From positions 434,001 through 498,000 of the forward strand of contig NZ_JAGSHT010000010.1 in assembly GCF_019947135.1 (NCBI RefSeq): a stretch of DNA of 64,000 nt. The letters are read 5' to 3'. This document shows, piece by piece, positions 40,350-48,500 of the stretch. The stretch comes from Occultella gossypii. Its GTDB lineage: Bacteria > Actinomycetota > Actinomycetes > Actinomycetales > Beutenbergiaceae. Within the stretch, counting starts at the first letter, position 1; the number at the start of each line of letters is the position of its first letter. The position numbers were made by a program, and so were the translations under genes. Under the pieces are notes generated by a model. The model saw nothing but the letters and a program-made list of their open reading frames with translations. It was not told where the DNA came from and did not search any database.

Positions 40350-41213
40350 TCAGGCGAGGTGCGCGGGCTTGCCCCAGGTCACGTTGTCCGGGTTGCCGCC
40401 GTAGCGGTGGTTGCGGTCGAGCTCGGCGATCCGGGCGAGGTCGTCGCCGGAGAGGCGCACGTCGGCGGCGGCGAGGTTCTCCGCGATCCGGGACGGCGTC
40501 ACGGACTTCGGGATCACCACGTTGCCGACGGCAAGGTGCCAGGCGAGGACCACCTGGGCCGGGGTGACCTGGTGCGCGGCGGCGATCTCGGCGAACACCG
40601 GGTCCTCGAGCAGGCCACGCCCGGAGCCCAGCGGCGACCATGCCTCGGTCGCGATGTTGTGCTCGGCGTGGAACGCCTTGAGCTCGTTCTGCTGCAGGTA
40701 CGGGTGGGACTCGACCTGGTTCAGCACCGGGGTGACGCCGGTCTCGCCGATGATCCGCTCGAGGTGCGGGATCTGGAAGTTCGAGACGCCGATGGAGCGG
40801 ACCCGGCCCTCGTTCAGGAGGGTCACGAACGCCTTCCAGGTGTCCGAGTACTGGTCCCACGCGGGCGCGGCCCAGTGGATCAGGTACAGATCGACGGTCT
40901 CCAGGCCGAGCCTGGCGAGGCTGACGTCGTAGGCGCGCAGGGTGGAGTCGTAGCCCTGGTCCGGGTTGTTCAGCTTGGTGGTCACGTACACCTCGTCGCG
41001 GCCGAGACCGGACTCGGCGAGCGCGCGGCCCACGCCGGCCTCGTTCCCGTAGGCGGCGGCCGTGTCGATCAGGCGGTAGCCGACGCGCAGGGCCTCGGCG
41101 ACGGCGGTGTGCGCCTCGTCATCGGGAACCTGCCAGACGCCGAACCCGAGCTGCGGGATGGTCGATCCGTCGGAGAGGGAGTGTGCGGGGACGTTTGCGG
41201 GGTAGCTGGTCAC
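40350..41213 (-). CDS. Aldo/keto reductase (AKR5-like)
   Basis: A 287-residue NADPH-dependent TIM-barrel reductase. The catalytic tetrad is visible: Asp in RLIDTAAAYGNE with Tyr five residues later, Lys in VYVTTKLNN, and His in LYLIHWAAP. The NADPH segment VVIPKSVTPSRIAEN is present. The closest style is 2,5-diketo-D-gluconate reductase. TAGGCT (41222-41227) ends eight bases before the GTG at 41213. A clear terminator follows. It probably reduces aldehydes or sugar ketones. Confidence 0.92.
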   Translation of the reverse strand: MTSYPANVPAHSLSDGSTIPQLGFGVWQVPDDEAHTAVAEALRVGYRLIDTAAAYGNEAGVGRALAESGLGRDEVYVTTKLNNPDQGYDSTLRAYDVSLARLGLETVDLYLIHWAAPAWDQYSDTWKAFVTLLNEGRVRSIGVSNFQIPHLERIIGETGVTPVLNQVESHPYLQQNELKAFHAEHNIATEAWSPLGSGRGLLEDPVFAEIAAAHQVTPAQVVLAWHLAVGNVVIPKSVTPSRIAENLAAADVRLSGDDLARIAELDRNHRYGGNPDNVTWGKPAHLA

Positions 41214-41264
41214 GGTCGTTCAGCCTAGCGCGGGGCGTGCGTGGGCCGCACCGCGGGACGCCCG

Positions 41265-41936
41265 TCAGACCCGCGGCACCCAGCGCCGCCCGACCTCCTC
41301 GGGCGTCGGCCCCGGCCCAGGGAGGTCGGCGGCGCCGCGGCCGGTGGCGCCCGCCGGTGCGCCGTCGCCGGCGATGCCGTCGAACCAGATGGTCAGGTAC
41401 CTCCTGCGCAGGGCCTGGGTGCGCTCGGGGTCCACCCCGAGCACCGCGGTGACCTGGTCGAAGAGCAGCGTCAGGTCCTCGGCCACGAGCCCGGGGCGCA
41501 GCACCCCGGCGTCGCGGGCCGCCTCGAAGATCCGCACCCCGAGCGCTGAGGCCTCCCGGGCGAGCTGCCCCAGGTCCTCCGACGGCGTGAACGTACCGGC
41601 CAGGTTCACGGTCAGGGCGTGCACGTCGGCGTCGATGATGCCGGTGACGAACTCCGTGAACGTGGTCCACGGGTCCGTGCCCGCGTCCAGGCACGCCTGC
41701 GCGATCTCGGCGAACCGCTCGAGCCCGTCCGCGCAAAGCCGGCGGAGCAGGTCCTCCTTGCCCTCGTAGCGGTGGTAGAGGGCGCTGATGCCGACGCCCG
41801 CCTCCTTCGCGACCGCCGCCATGGGTGCGGCCGCGTCCCGCAGGAACACGGTGCGCGCGGCGAGCAGGATGAGTCCGTCGTTGCGAGCGGCCTGGGCGCG
41901 CCGGCCGCTGAGGGCGGGGGTGGGGGTCTGATCCAT
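41265..41936 (-). CDS. TetR-family transcriptional repressor
   Basis: A 223-residue repressor. The helix-turn-helix reads MAAVAKEAGVGISALYHRYE then KEDLLRRL, at about residues 38-68. The C-terminal helical domain ends in a Gly/Pro-rich tail. AAGG lies eight bases before the ATG at 41936. It is divergent from the DinB-like/epoxide-hydrolase gene and shares two 17-bp CGGAA...TTCCG palindromes with it, so it likely represses both genes. Confidence 0.9.
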   Translation of the reverse strand: MDQTPTPALSGRRAQAARNDGLILLAARTVFLRDAAAPMAAVAKEAGVGISALYHRYEGKEDLLRRLCADGLERFAEIAQACLDAGTDPWTTFTEFVTGIIDADVHALTVNLAGTFTPSEDLGQLAREASALGVRIFEAARDAGVLRPGLVAEDLTLLFDQVTAVLGVDPERTQALRRRYLTIWFDGIAGDGAPAGATGRGAADLPGPGPTPEEVGRRWVPRV

Positions 41937-41952
41937 AACCACACCTTACCTC

Positions 41953-41981
41953 TTGTGCGGAACGGAGCGTTCCGTTACACT
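41953..41981 (+). promoter_or_regulatory. Predicted promoter of the DinB-like/epoxide-hydrolase gene
   Basis: TTGTGC (41953-41958) and TACACT (41976-41981) are 17 bases apart. The operator at 41958-41974 fills the spacer, so a bound repressor would block RNA polymerase. Confidence 0.6.
41958..41974. promoter_or_regulatory. TetR-type operator 1
   Basis: CGGAACGGAGCGTTCCG: perfect seven-base arms around GAG. A related site with the same length lies 33 bp downstream, three helical turns. Confidence 0.7.
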
Positions 41982-41990
41982 TCAATCATG

Positions 41991-42007
41991 CGGAACAAAT
42001 CATTCCG
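41991..42007. promoter_or_regulatory. TetR-type operator 2
   Basis: CGGAACAAATCATTCCG: CGGAA/TTCCG arms as in operator 1, with a less symmetric centre. It lies just after the predicted transcription start. Confidence 0.65.
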
Positions 42008-42029
42008 TTCCAACCTTGAGGAGAGTCAG

Positions 42030-42636
42030 ATGACCGCACCGGCCACCACCACCTGGACCGTTCTCACGCAAGCCCACACCGCGCTGCGGAACGCTGCCAC
42101 CGCAGCGAGCGAGTCCCCGGCCGAGCTGTGGGACGCCCCCCACCCCGTGCCAGGACTGGACCGTGGCCCAGGTCCTCACCCACGCGACGGGCGACCAGCG
42201 GGCCTACGCCGCGGCCCTCACCGGAACCGGCGGCCCGACCGAGGACCCGTTCTCGCCGTCGGCCACTCGCGCGGCGGACCCGGTCGCCGAGGTGACCGCG
42301 GCCACCGAGGCCTCCGCGACGGCGTTCGCCGCAGTGGCACCGGGCACCGAGGAGGTCCCGAACCCGCTCCCCCAGGGACCGATGAGCGCGGAGCTCGCGG
42401 TCGGCGCGGCGGCGCTGGACGCCGCGGTGCACGCCTGGGACGTCGCGATGGCGATCGGCGCGCCCAGCCCGCTCACGGCGGACCTGGCGGCGGCACTGCT
42501 TCCCACCGCCCACGCGCTCGTGGAGCCGCTGCGGGCCTGGGGCGCCTATGCCCCGGTCGTGCCCGGCGCCAGCGCGGACCCCGCCGACGAACTGCTCCGG
42601 TTCCTCGGCCGCAACCCCGAATGGAAGGCCCGACCC
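42030..42636 (+). pseudogene. Frameshifted DinB-like (TIGR03086-type) domain, fused in frame to the epoxide hydrolase
   Basis: The ATG at 42030 has GAGGAG upstream and encodes MTAPATTTWTVLTQAHTALR, running into ELWDAP. At a run of six C (42136-42141) the frame changes. With five C, translation continues DAPTPCQDWTVAQVLTHATG and on through AVHAWDVAMAIGAP to LLRFLGRNPEW, a complete mycothiol-dependent-isomerase-like DinB domain. As given, the first frame leaves the family immediately. There is no stop between this domain and the epoxide hydrolase ATG at 42637, so the repaired gene would be a fusion of 569 residues. The lesion may be a sequencing error, a real mutation, or a slippage site. Confidence 0.8.
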
Positions 42637-43740
42637 ATGTCCGAGATCACCCCCACCACGATCGACATCCCCCAAGCAGACCTCGACGACCTCGCGGACC
42701 GGTTGGCGCGGACCCGCTGGGCGGACGAGATCGAGGGATCCGGCTCCGAGTACGGCACCAGCCTGGCCCAGGTGCGCGAGTGGGCCGAGTACTGGCGCAC
42801 CTCGTTCGACTGGCGCGCGCTCGAGGCCCGGCTGAACGCCTACCCGCAGTTCACCACCGAGATCGACGGGCAGCGCATCCACTTCCTGCACGTGCGCTCA
42901 CCCCGCCCGGACGCCACCGCGCTGATCCTCACGCACGGTTGGCCGGGCTCGGTCCTGGAGTACCTGGACGTGATCGACCCGCTCGTCGCGGCCGGGTTCG
43001 ACCTGGTCATCCCGTCGCTGCCCGGGTTCGGCTTCTCCGGGCCCACCACCGAGCGCGGCTGGGGCGTGCAGCGCATCGCGGCCGCCTGGGTGGAGCTCAT
43101 GGGCCGCCTCGGCTACGACCGCTACGGGGCGGTGGGCAACGACGCGGGGTCGATGATCTCGCCCGAGGTGGGCCGGCTCGCCCCCGAGTCGGTCATCGGC
43201 GTGCACGTCACCCAGCTGTTCTCGTTCCCGTCCGGCGACCCGGCCGAGCTGGCGGACCTGACGCCCGAGGAGCAGGCCGGCATGGAACGGCTGAGCTGGT
43301 TCTGGGAGAACATGGGCGCCTTCAACGTGCTCCAGACCCAGGCCCCGCAGACGCTGGCGCACGCCCTCGCCGACTCCCCCGTCGGCCTGCTCGGCTGGAA
43401 CGGGCAGCTCCTGGTGGGACTGGATGCGGAGTTCGTGGTCGCGAATGCGGCGGTCTACTGGCTCACCGGCACCAGCGGGTCGTCGATCCGGATGTACCGG
43501 GAGATGGCCGCCGATGCCAGGCCCACCGGGCCCACCACCACGCCGACGGCGCTGGCGGCCGGCGCGAAGGACTTCCTCTCGATCCGCCGGTTCGCCGACC
43601 GCGACCACGCCGCGATCGTGCGCTGGCACGTGTTCGACGTGCCCGGGCACTACACGGCGCACGAGGCGCCGCGGGTGATCGTCGACGACGTCACCGCGTT
43701 CTTCGGTGATCTCGCCTCGGGCGTGGGCCGGGCCGGCTGA
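42637..43740 (+). CDS. Epoxide hydrolase (alpha/beta hydrolase with EHN domain)
   Basis: A 367-residue hydrolase if started at the ATG at 42637, which has GGAAGG nine bases upstream. The N-terminal EHN lid domain is at about 1-100 (RTRWADEIEGSGSEYGTSLA, EIDGQRIHFLHVRS). The oxyanion motif HGWPGS follows, then the nucleophile Asp in GAVGNDAGS, and the catalytic His in DVPGHYTAHEAP. It opens epoxides to diols. It is in frame with the upstream DinB-like domain without a stop, so it may also be made as a fusion or by internal initiation. The TetR operators upstream suggest induction by a xenobiotic. Confidence 0.88.
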   Translation: MSEITPTTIDIPQADLDDLADRLARTRWADEIEGSGSEYGTSLAQVREWAEYWRTSFDWRALEARLNAYPQFTTEIDGQRIHFLHVRSPRPDATALILTHGWPGSVLEYLDVIDPLVAAGFDLVIPSLPGFGFSGPTTERGWGVQRIAAAWVELMGRLGYDRYGAVGNDAGSMISPEVGRLAPESVIGVHVTQLFSFPSGDPAELADLTPEEQAGMERLSWFWENMGAFNVLQTQAPQTLAHALADSPVGLLGWNGQLLVGLDAEFVVANAAVYWLTGTSGSSIRMYREMAADARPTGPTTTPTALAAGAKDFLSIRRFADRDHAAIVRWHVFDVPGHYTAHEAPRVIVDDVTAFFGDLASGVGRAG

Positions 43741-43781
43741 GGCCCGACGGCGTCCGCTCGCTCGCGCGGGTCGGTTCCGCT

Positions 43782-43806
43782 CCCCGGTGGGTCACGCCCA
43801 CCGGGG
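43782..43806. terminator. Bidirectional stem-loop terminator
   Basis: CCCCGGTGGG and CCCACCGGGG form a perfect 10-bp stem with a TCACG loop, between the convergent epoxide hydrolase (stop 43740) and hexosaminidase (stop 43815) genes. Confidence 0.75.
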
Positions 43807-43814
43807 ACGGCGGA

Positions 43815-45218
43815 TCAGCCGACCGGCGCGAGCGCGTCCGCGTCGTGGGGGTACCCGGCGGCGCCCCAGAACGGTTCCTGGGCGGCCAGGCGCGGCGCGA
43901 ACGTCTCCCAGTCCCGGTCGGACTGGGCGGACCAGGCCACCTCCGCGACGGCGGCCAGCCGCGGCAGCAGCATCGTGAACAGGTCCTCCTCGGTGAGGAT
44001 CGTCTCGGTCCACAGGGCGGCCTCGACGCCCACGATCGCGGCCGGGTCCACGCCGGGCAGGTACTGCTCGGGGTCCCAGTCGTAGCTGTCCCGGACGCCG
44101 ACGGTGCCGGCCCAGTCCAGGCCGAGCGGGTAGCCGTCGTGGTACTTCATGTCCAGGTACACGTGCTTGGCCGGGCTCAGGATCACGCCGATGCCGCGCT
44201 GGGCCGCGGCCGCGATCGGCGCCGGGTCCGAGTTCGTGTCCCACAACTGCACCAGGGCGCCCTCGGGCAGGTCCGCCACCGCGCCCTCGCCCCAGACGAT
44301 CGGGGCCTTGCCGGCGGCGACCGTGAGCGCCGCCGCGGCCTCGATGAACTCGACGTACTCGTCGCGCTCCATGGTGTGCACCTCGTCGCCGCCGATGTGC
44401 AGGTACGGGCCCGGGGTGAGCGCCGCCAGGTCCCCGATCACGTCGGTCAGGAAGCCGGTGGTGGCCGGCAGGGCGAGGGTGAGCTGCGAGAAGCCCACCT
44501 CGGTGCCCGTGTAGACCTCGGTCGCGACGCCGCTGGAGTTGAGCTCGGGCACGGCGTGCAGGGCCGCGTTGGTGTGCCCGGGCAGGTCGATCTCGCCGAC
44601 CACCTCGATACCGCGCTGGGCCGCGTACTCGGTGAGGCCGGCCAGATCCGCGGCGCTCAGGTGGCCGCCGGCAGCGCCGTCGACGGCGGTGCCGCTGGAC
44701 TGCTCGGTCAGTTCCGGGCGGCTCGCCGACTCGAAGCGCCAGCCCTGGTCGTCGGTGAGGTGCAGGTGCAGCACGTTCAGCTTGTAGGCGGCCATCAGGT
44801 CGATGACCCGGCGCAGCGTCGGCACCCCGAAGAAGTGCCGGACCACATCGATCATGAGCCCTCGGCGGGCGAACCGTGGGGCGTCCTCGATCCGCAGCGC
44901 CGGGACGGCGCCGTCGGCGGCGCGCACGCGCAGCTGGGCCAGGGTGGCCAGCCCGCGGACGAGTCCGGCGGTGCTGCCCTCGATGAGGATCCGGTCGGCG
45001 TCGACGGTGAGCGTGTACGCCTCACCGGGCTGCGCACCCAGGGTGAGCTCGACGGTGTCGGAGGCATCGCCGTCGGCGTCCAGGCCGAGGCCGAGCAGCC
45101 GCGCGGCGTACCGGGCCACCCCCGGCGGCGCGACCAGCGCCGTGTTCTCGGTGAAGACGAACCCGTCACCGGGGCGGGTCTCGAGGTGGGTGGGGGCCGG
45201 GACGAGCAGCAGGCTCAC
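43815..45218 (-). CDS. Beta-N-acetylhexosaminidase (GH20)
   Basis: A 467-residue glycoside hydrolase removing terminal beta-linked GlcNAc or GalNAc. The N-terminal GH20b-like alpha/beta domain (1-110) precedes the TIM barrel beginning RFARRGLMIDVVRHFF. Catalytic Asp278 and Glu279 lie in YLHIGGDEVHTM; YKLNVLHLHLTDDQGWR and ALWTET are further family motifs. AAGGAG six bases before the GTG at 45218 fixes the start. No signal peptide, so it probably acts on imported chitobiose or wall-derived disaccharides. Confidence 0.93.
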   Translation of the reverse strand: MSLLLVPAPTHLETRPGDGFVFTENTALVAPPGVARYAARLLGLGLDADGDASDTVELTLGAQPGEAYTLTVDADRILIEGSTAGLVRGLATLAQLRVRAADGAVPALRIEDAPRFARRGLMIDVVRHFFGVPTLRRVIDLMAAYKLNVLHLHLTDDQGWRFESASRPELTEQSSGTAVDGAAGGHLSAADLAGLTEYAAQRGIEVVGEIDLPGHTNAALHAVPELNSSGVATEVYTGTEVGFSQLTLALPATTGFLTDVIGDLAALTPGPYLHIGGDEVHTMERDEYVEFIEAAAALTVAAGKAPIVWGEGAVADLPEGALVQLWDTNSDPAPIAAAAQRGIGVILSPAKHVYLDMKYHDGYPLGLDWAGTVGVRDSYDWDPEQYLPGVDPAAIVGVEAALWTETILTEEDLFTMLLPRLAAVAEVAWSAQSDRDWETFAPRLAAQEPFWGAAGYPHDADALAPVG

Positions 45219-45309
45219 GCGGAACTCCTTGGCGGAACGTGTGGGGATAGGACCCACGCTACTAGGACGGAGCGGACCGGCGACCAGTGCACCGAAGGCG
45301 GACGGCCCC

Positions 45310-45338
45310 TTGCCGGACAGCGGCACCGTTTGTACCAT
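45310..45338 (+). promoter_or_regulatory. Predicted leaderless promoter of the TetR gene
   Basis: TTGCCG (45310-45315) and TACCAT (45333-45338) are 17 bases apart. Seven bases separate the -10 box from the ATG at 45346, so the transcript should begin at the start codon. Confidence 0.6.
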
Positions 45339-45345
45339 TTGGTAC
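45332..45345. promoter_or_regulatory. TetR-type operator touching the start codon
   Basis: GTACCATTTGGTAC: six-base arms around TT. It covers the -10 box and ends one base before the ATG, so binding would block transcription start. Confidence 0.65.
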
Positions 45346-45927
45346 ATGGCGATGACAGGGCGGGACCGGCTGCTCCGCGCGGCGATCGAACACTTCGCGC
45401 GCACCGGCGTCGGCGACCAGAGCCTGCGCGCCATCGCGGCCGCGATCGGCACCAGCCACCGCATGCTCATCTATCACTTCGGCTCCCGCGAGGGCCTTCT
45501 CGCCGAGGTGGTGGCCGCCGTCGAGGCCGAGCAGCGGAGCACCCTCGCCGCGCTCATGGCCGAGGACGCCGCGCCGGGCGACTGGATCAGGCAGTTCTGG
45601 TCGGAGGTGTCGTCCGCGGCCCGGAGCTACGGGCCGTTCTTCTTCGAGCTCTCCGCGCACGCGATGCAGGGTCGGGGCCATGCCGCGGGGCTGCGCACCA
45701 GCCTCGTCGAGCCGTGGCTGGAGCCGATCACGGCCATGCTCGTCCGGGCCGGGTCCGACCCCGCGCAGGCGCAGGCGCGGGCCCGGCTAGGCCTCGGTAC
45801 CACCCGCGGACTCCTCCACGACGCGCTCGTCACCGGCGACTTCGAGGGGGCCGACGCCGCCATGGAGCTCTTCATCGACCTCGCGGTCGCCGACCTCCCG
45901 GCGCCCGAGCCCCACAGGAAGGCTTGA
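45346..45927 (+). CDS. TetR-family transcriptional repressor
   Basis: A 193-residue repressor. The helix-turn-helix is SLRAIAAAIGTSHRMLIYHF followed by REGLLAEV. A helical ligand domain follows (WIRQFWSEVSSAARSYGPFF). The ATG at 45346 is directly preceded by a 14-bp palindrome that overlaps its -10 box; a second ATG two codons later is possible. The SRPBCC gene starts two bases after its stop, so the pair is an autoregulated operon. Confidence 0.9.
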   Translation: MAMTGRDRLLRAAIEHFARTGVGDQSLRAIAAAIGTSHRMLIYHFGSREGLLAEVVAAVEAEQRSTLAALMAEDAAPGDWIRQFWSEVSSAARSYGPFFFELSAHAMQGRGHAAGLRTSLVEPWLEPITAMLVRAGSDPAQAQARARLGLGTTRGLLHDALVTGDFEGADAAMELFIDLAVADLPAPEPHRKA

Positions 45928-45929
45928 CC

Positions 45930-46370
45930 ATGTCTGACCCGAACATCACCGTCGAGACGCGCATCGCCGCGCCGCCCGAGCGGGTCTGGCGCCTCGTCGG
46001 CGACCTGGACCGGTGGGCCGAGATGCTGCCCACCGTCGATTCGGTCCAGCGCGCCGACCCGGGCGCCGAGGTCGGCGTCGGCGCCCGGTTCCGGGTGCGC
46101 CAGCCCGGGCTCCCGCCGGCCACCTACGAGCTCACCCGGTGGCTCCCGGGCCGGGCCTTCGACTGGGTCGCCGAGTCGCCCGGCGTGCGCACGGTCGGCA
46201 CGCACGAGGTGCGTGACGACGGCTCGGGCGACACCGTGCTCGTGCTGGGACTCGCCTGGCAGGGCCCGCTGGCCGGGCTCGTGCGGGCGCTGCTGACATC
46301 CAGGGCCCGCCGGTACGTCGAGCAGGAGGCCGTGGCGTTCACGCGGCTCGCCGAGGTGCCGGTCACCTGA
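45930..46370 (+). CDS. SRPBCC (START/Bet v1-like) ligand-binding protein
   Basis: A 146-residue protein with the helix-grip fold: ITVETRIAAPPERVWRLVGD, WAEMLPTVDSVQRAD, YELTRWLPGRAFDWVAESPG and a C-terminal helix RARRYVEQEAVAFTRL. It resembles the polyketide-cyclase/dehydrase subgroup, binding a hydrophobic ligand in a deep cavity. AGGAAGG precedes the ATG at 45930. It is co-transcribed with the TetR gene two bases upstream, so its ligand may be the inducer. No enzymatic role can be assigned. Confidence 0.88.
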   Translation: MSDPNITVETRIAAPPERVWRLVGDLDRWAEMLPTVDSVQRADPGAEVGVGARFRVRQPGLPPATYELTRWLPGRAFDWVAESPGVRTVGTHEVRDDGSGDTVLVLGLAWQGPLAGLVRALLTSRARRYVEQEAVAFTRLAEVPVT

Positions 46371-46466
46371 CGCTCAGACGGACCGCCCGCAACGGCCACG
46401 CCAGACCAGCCTCGCCCAAGAGAGGCAGGTCATGAGGTTCTCCGGTCTCGCTGAGGCGGACCAGCC

Positions 46467-47276
46467 CTACGCGCCGCGGAGCACGCGCTTGAGTCCGTCA
46501 ATCTCATCCGGGGTCATGCCTCCGGTGCGCAGGTAGCCCGTGACGTCGCCGTGTTCTGACGAGATCCAGTCCAGTGCCGCTTCGATCGCAGACGCAGGCG
46601 ATTCCGTCGCAAGAGTCTTCAGACGCGGCGTGAGTGGAACACCGAGGCTCGTGATGAGCGCGGTGAGGCTTTCAGCGAAGCCGCCGGCGAGGTTCCCACC
46701 CGTCTGGGTGTAGTCCTCGACGATCTCGTCGCGAGACACATCCGCGACGAGCAGAAGCAGCGCCGCCGCGATGCCGGTGCGGTCCTTACCGGCCGTGCAG
46801 TGGAACAGCACACCTGGCCGCGCAGAGCCCGAAGCCGCCACCACCGCACGCCCCAGCTCAACGAACTGCGTCGCACTGCTGCCCAGGATCGCAACGTACA
46901 GATCCTCCAACGTGGGCACCGTCTCCGCGAGCGCCGATATCTGGTCCTCGGACAACCCGGCGTCCTCGCTGGAGGGCAACAACTTCTGCACCATCTCGTC
47001 CATCGCGCCTCCCTGCACGGGCAGCGGAACCAGCCGCACACTGCCGTCGGAGGGGAGCAGGTCAGCCGCCCGTGCCCGCTCGCCGTCGGTGCGGAGATCG
47101 ATGATCGTGCCGATCCGCTGATCGGAGAGTGCCTGAAGCCCTGCCTCGTTGAGGGTGGAAAGAGCATCCGACCGGTAGAGGATTCCGGATGCTACGACGC
47201 CACCGTCCGCCGTCGGCAGTCCGCCGAGTGCACGAGAGTTGTACGTCACCTGGAGCAAGGAAGTCATGCCGGTCAT
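46467..47276 (-). CDS. Tyrosine-protein phosphatase (Y_phosphatase3/PtpB type)
   Basis: A 269-residue protein phosphatase. The P-loop HCTAGKDRTG has the nucleophilic Cys160 and Arg. An Asp-containing loop lies upstream, and TIIDLRTDGERARA is the family N-terminal motif. This group, including mycobacterial PtpB, can also remove phosphate from lipids. AGAGGA six bases upstream fixes the ATG at 47276. Third-position GC looks lower than in the neighbours, which may indicate recent acquisition. It is convergent with the SRPBCC gene. Confidence 0.9.
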   Translation of the reverse strand: MTGMTSLLQVTYNSRALGGLPTADGGVVASGILYRSDALSTLNEAGLQALSDQRIGTIIDLRTDGERARAADLLPSDGSVRLVPLPVQGGAMDEMVQKLLPSSEDAGLSEDQISALAETVPTLEDLYVAILGSSATQFVELGRAVVAASGSARPGVLFHCTAGKDRTGIAAALLLLVADVSRDEIVEDYTQTGGNLAGGFAESLTALITSLGVPLTPRLKTLATESPASAIEAALDWISSEHGDVTGYLRTGGMTPDEIDGLKRVLRGA

Positions 47277-47423
47277 GAAGAGTCCTCTCGTCCGCGTCCT
47301 GTCAGGGTATCGGCGCCGAAGGACACCACCAGGGTGATGCCGTCATGGAACGACGCGTGTGCACACTCGGACTCCACTCGCCGGCCTGGGCATCGGCAAG
47401 ATGCCGTAGCTAGAGTGACGGAC

Positions 47424-48455
47424 ATGAGCGAGGACCAACAGGGCTCCTACGTGTTGCCCGGCCAGGAGTACACGCGCGACACCACCTACATCGAGACCCG
47501 GATCACGGCGGACGGCCGTGACGGCTACCCGGTCGAGGCCGGGCGGTACCGGCTCGTGGTGGCCCGGGCCTGCCCCTGGGCCAACCGGGCGATCATCGTG
47601 CGCCGCCTGCTCGGCCTCGAGGACGCCCTGTCCATGGGGATGTGCGGGCCCACCCACGATGTCCGGTCGTGGACGTTCGACCTCGATCCCGGCGGGGTGG
47701 ACCCGGTGCTCGGCATCGAGCGACTGCAGGAGGCGTACTTCAAGCGCACCCCGGACTACCCGCGTGGGATCACGGTTCCGGCGATCGTGGACGTCCCCAC
47801 CGGCGCGGTGGTCACGAACGACTTCGCGCAGATGACCCTGGACCTGTCCACCGAGTGGACCGCATTCCACCGCGACGGCGCGCCCGAGCTCTACCCGGAG
47901 CGGCTGCGCGAGGAGATCGACGAGGTCGCCCAGCTCGTGTACGCCGATGTGAACAACGGTGTCTACCGGTGCGGGTTCGCCGGGTCGCAGCGCTCCTACG
48001 AGTTCGCCTTCGACCGCCTGTTCGCGCGGCTGGACTGGCTCAGCGAGCGGCTCGCCACGCAGCGCTACCTGGTCGGGGACACGATCACCGAGGCGGACGT
48101 GCGGCTGTTCACCACCCTGGCCCGGTTCGACCCCGTCTACCACGGTCACTTCAAGACGAACCGGTCCAAGCTCAGCGAGATGCCGGTGCTGTGGGCCTAC
48201 GCCCGGGACCTGTTCCAGACCCCCGGGTTCGGGGACACCATCGACTTCGCGCAGATCAAGGAGCACTACTACGTGGTGCACTCCGACGTGAACCCGAACC
48301 GGATCGTGCCCAAGGGCCCGGACCTGGCGAACTGGCTCACCCCGCACCACCGCGAGGAGCTCGGCGGCCGGCCGTTCGGCGAGGGCACCCCGCCGCCGCC
48401 CCCGCGGCCGGGTGAGGTGGTCCCGGAGGAGGGGACGCCGCTGCGGGTCGGCTGA
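47424..48455 (+). CDS. Xi-class glutathione-S-transferase / glutathionyl-hydroquinone reductase homologue
   Basis: A 343-residue cytosolic enzyme of the ECM4/GSTO group. The active-site motif is VARACPWANRAIIVRRLLGL, with the nucleophilic Cys near residue 51. GITVPAIVDVPTG and LVGDTITEADVRLFTTLARF are thioredoxin-fold and helical-domain signatures, and YHGHFKTN is specific for this group. These enzymes reduce thiol-quinone conjugates. Actinobacteria generally use mycothiol rather than glutathione, so the thiol used here is uncertain. TAGAGT (47411-47416) ends seven bases before the ATG. Confidence 0.92.
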   Translation: MSEDQQGSYVLPGQEYTRDTTYIETRITADGRDGYPVEAGRYRLVVARACPWANRAIIVRRLLGLEDALSMGMCGPTHDVRSWTFDLDPGGVDPVLGIERLQEAYFKRTPDYPRGITVPAIVDVPTGAVVTNDFAQMTLDLSTEWTAFHRDGAPELYPERLREEIDEVAQLVYADVNNGVYRCGFAGSQRSYEFAFDRLFARLDWLSERLATQRYLVGDTITEADVRLFTTLARFDPVYHGHFKTNRSKLSEMPVLWAYARDLFQTPGFGDTIDFAQIKEHYYVVHSDVNPNRIVPKGPDLANWLTPHHREELGGRPFGEGTPPPPPRPGEVVPEEGTPLRVG

Positions 48456-48500
48456 ATATCGGTTCGGTCATCGCGGGCGCGTCCGCATACCCTGACCATC

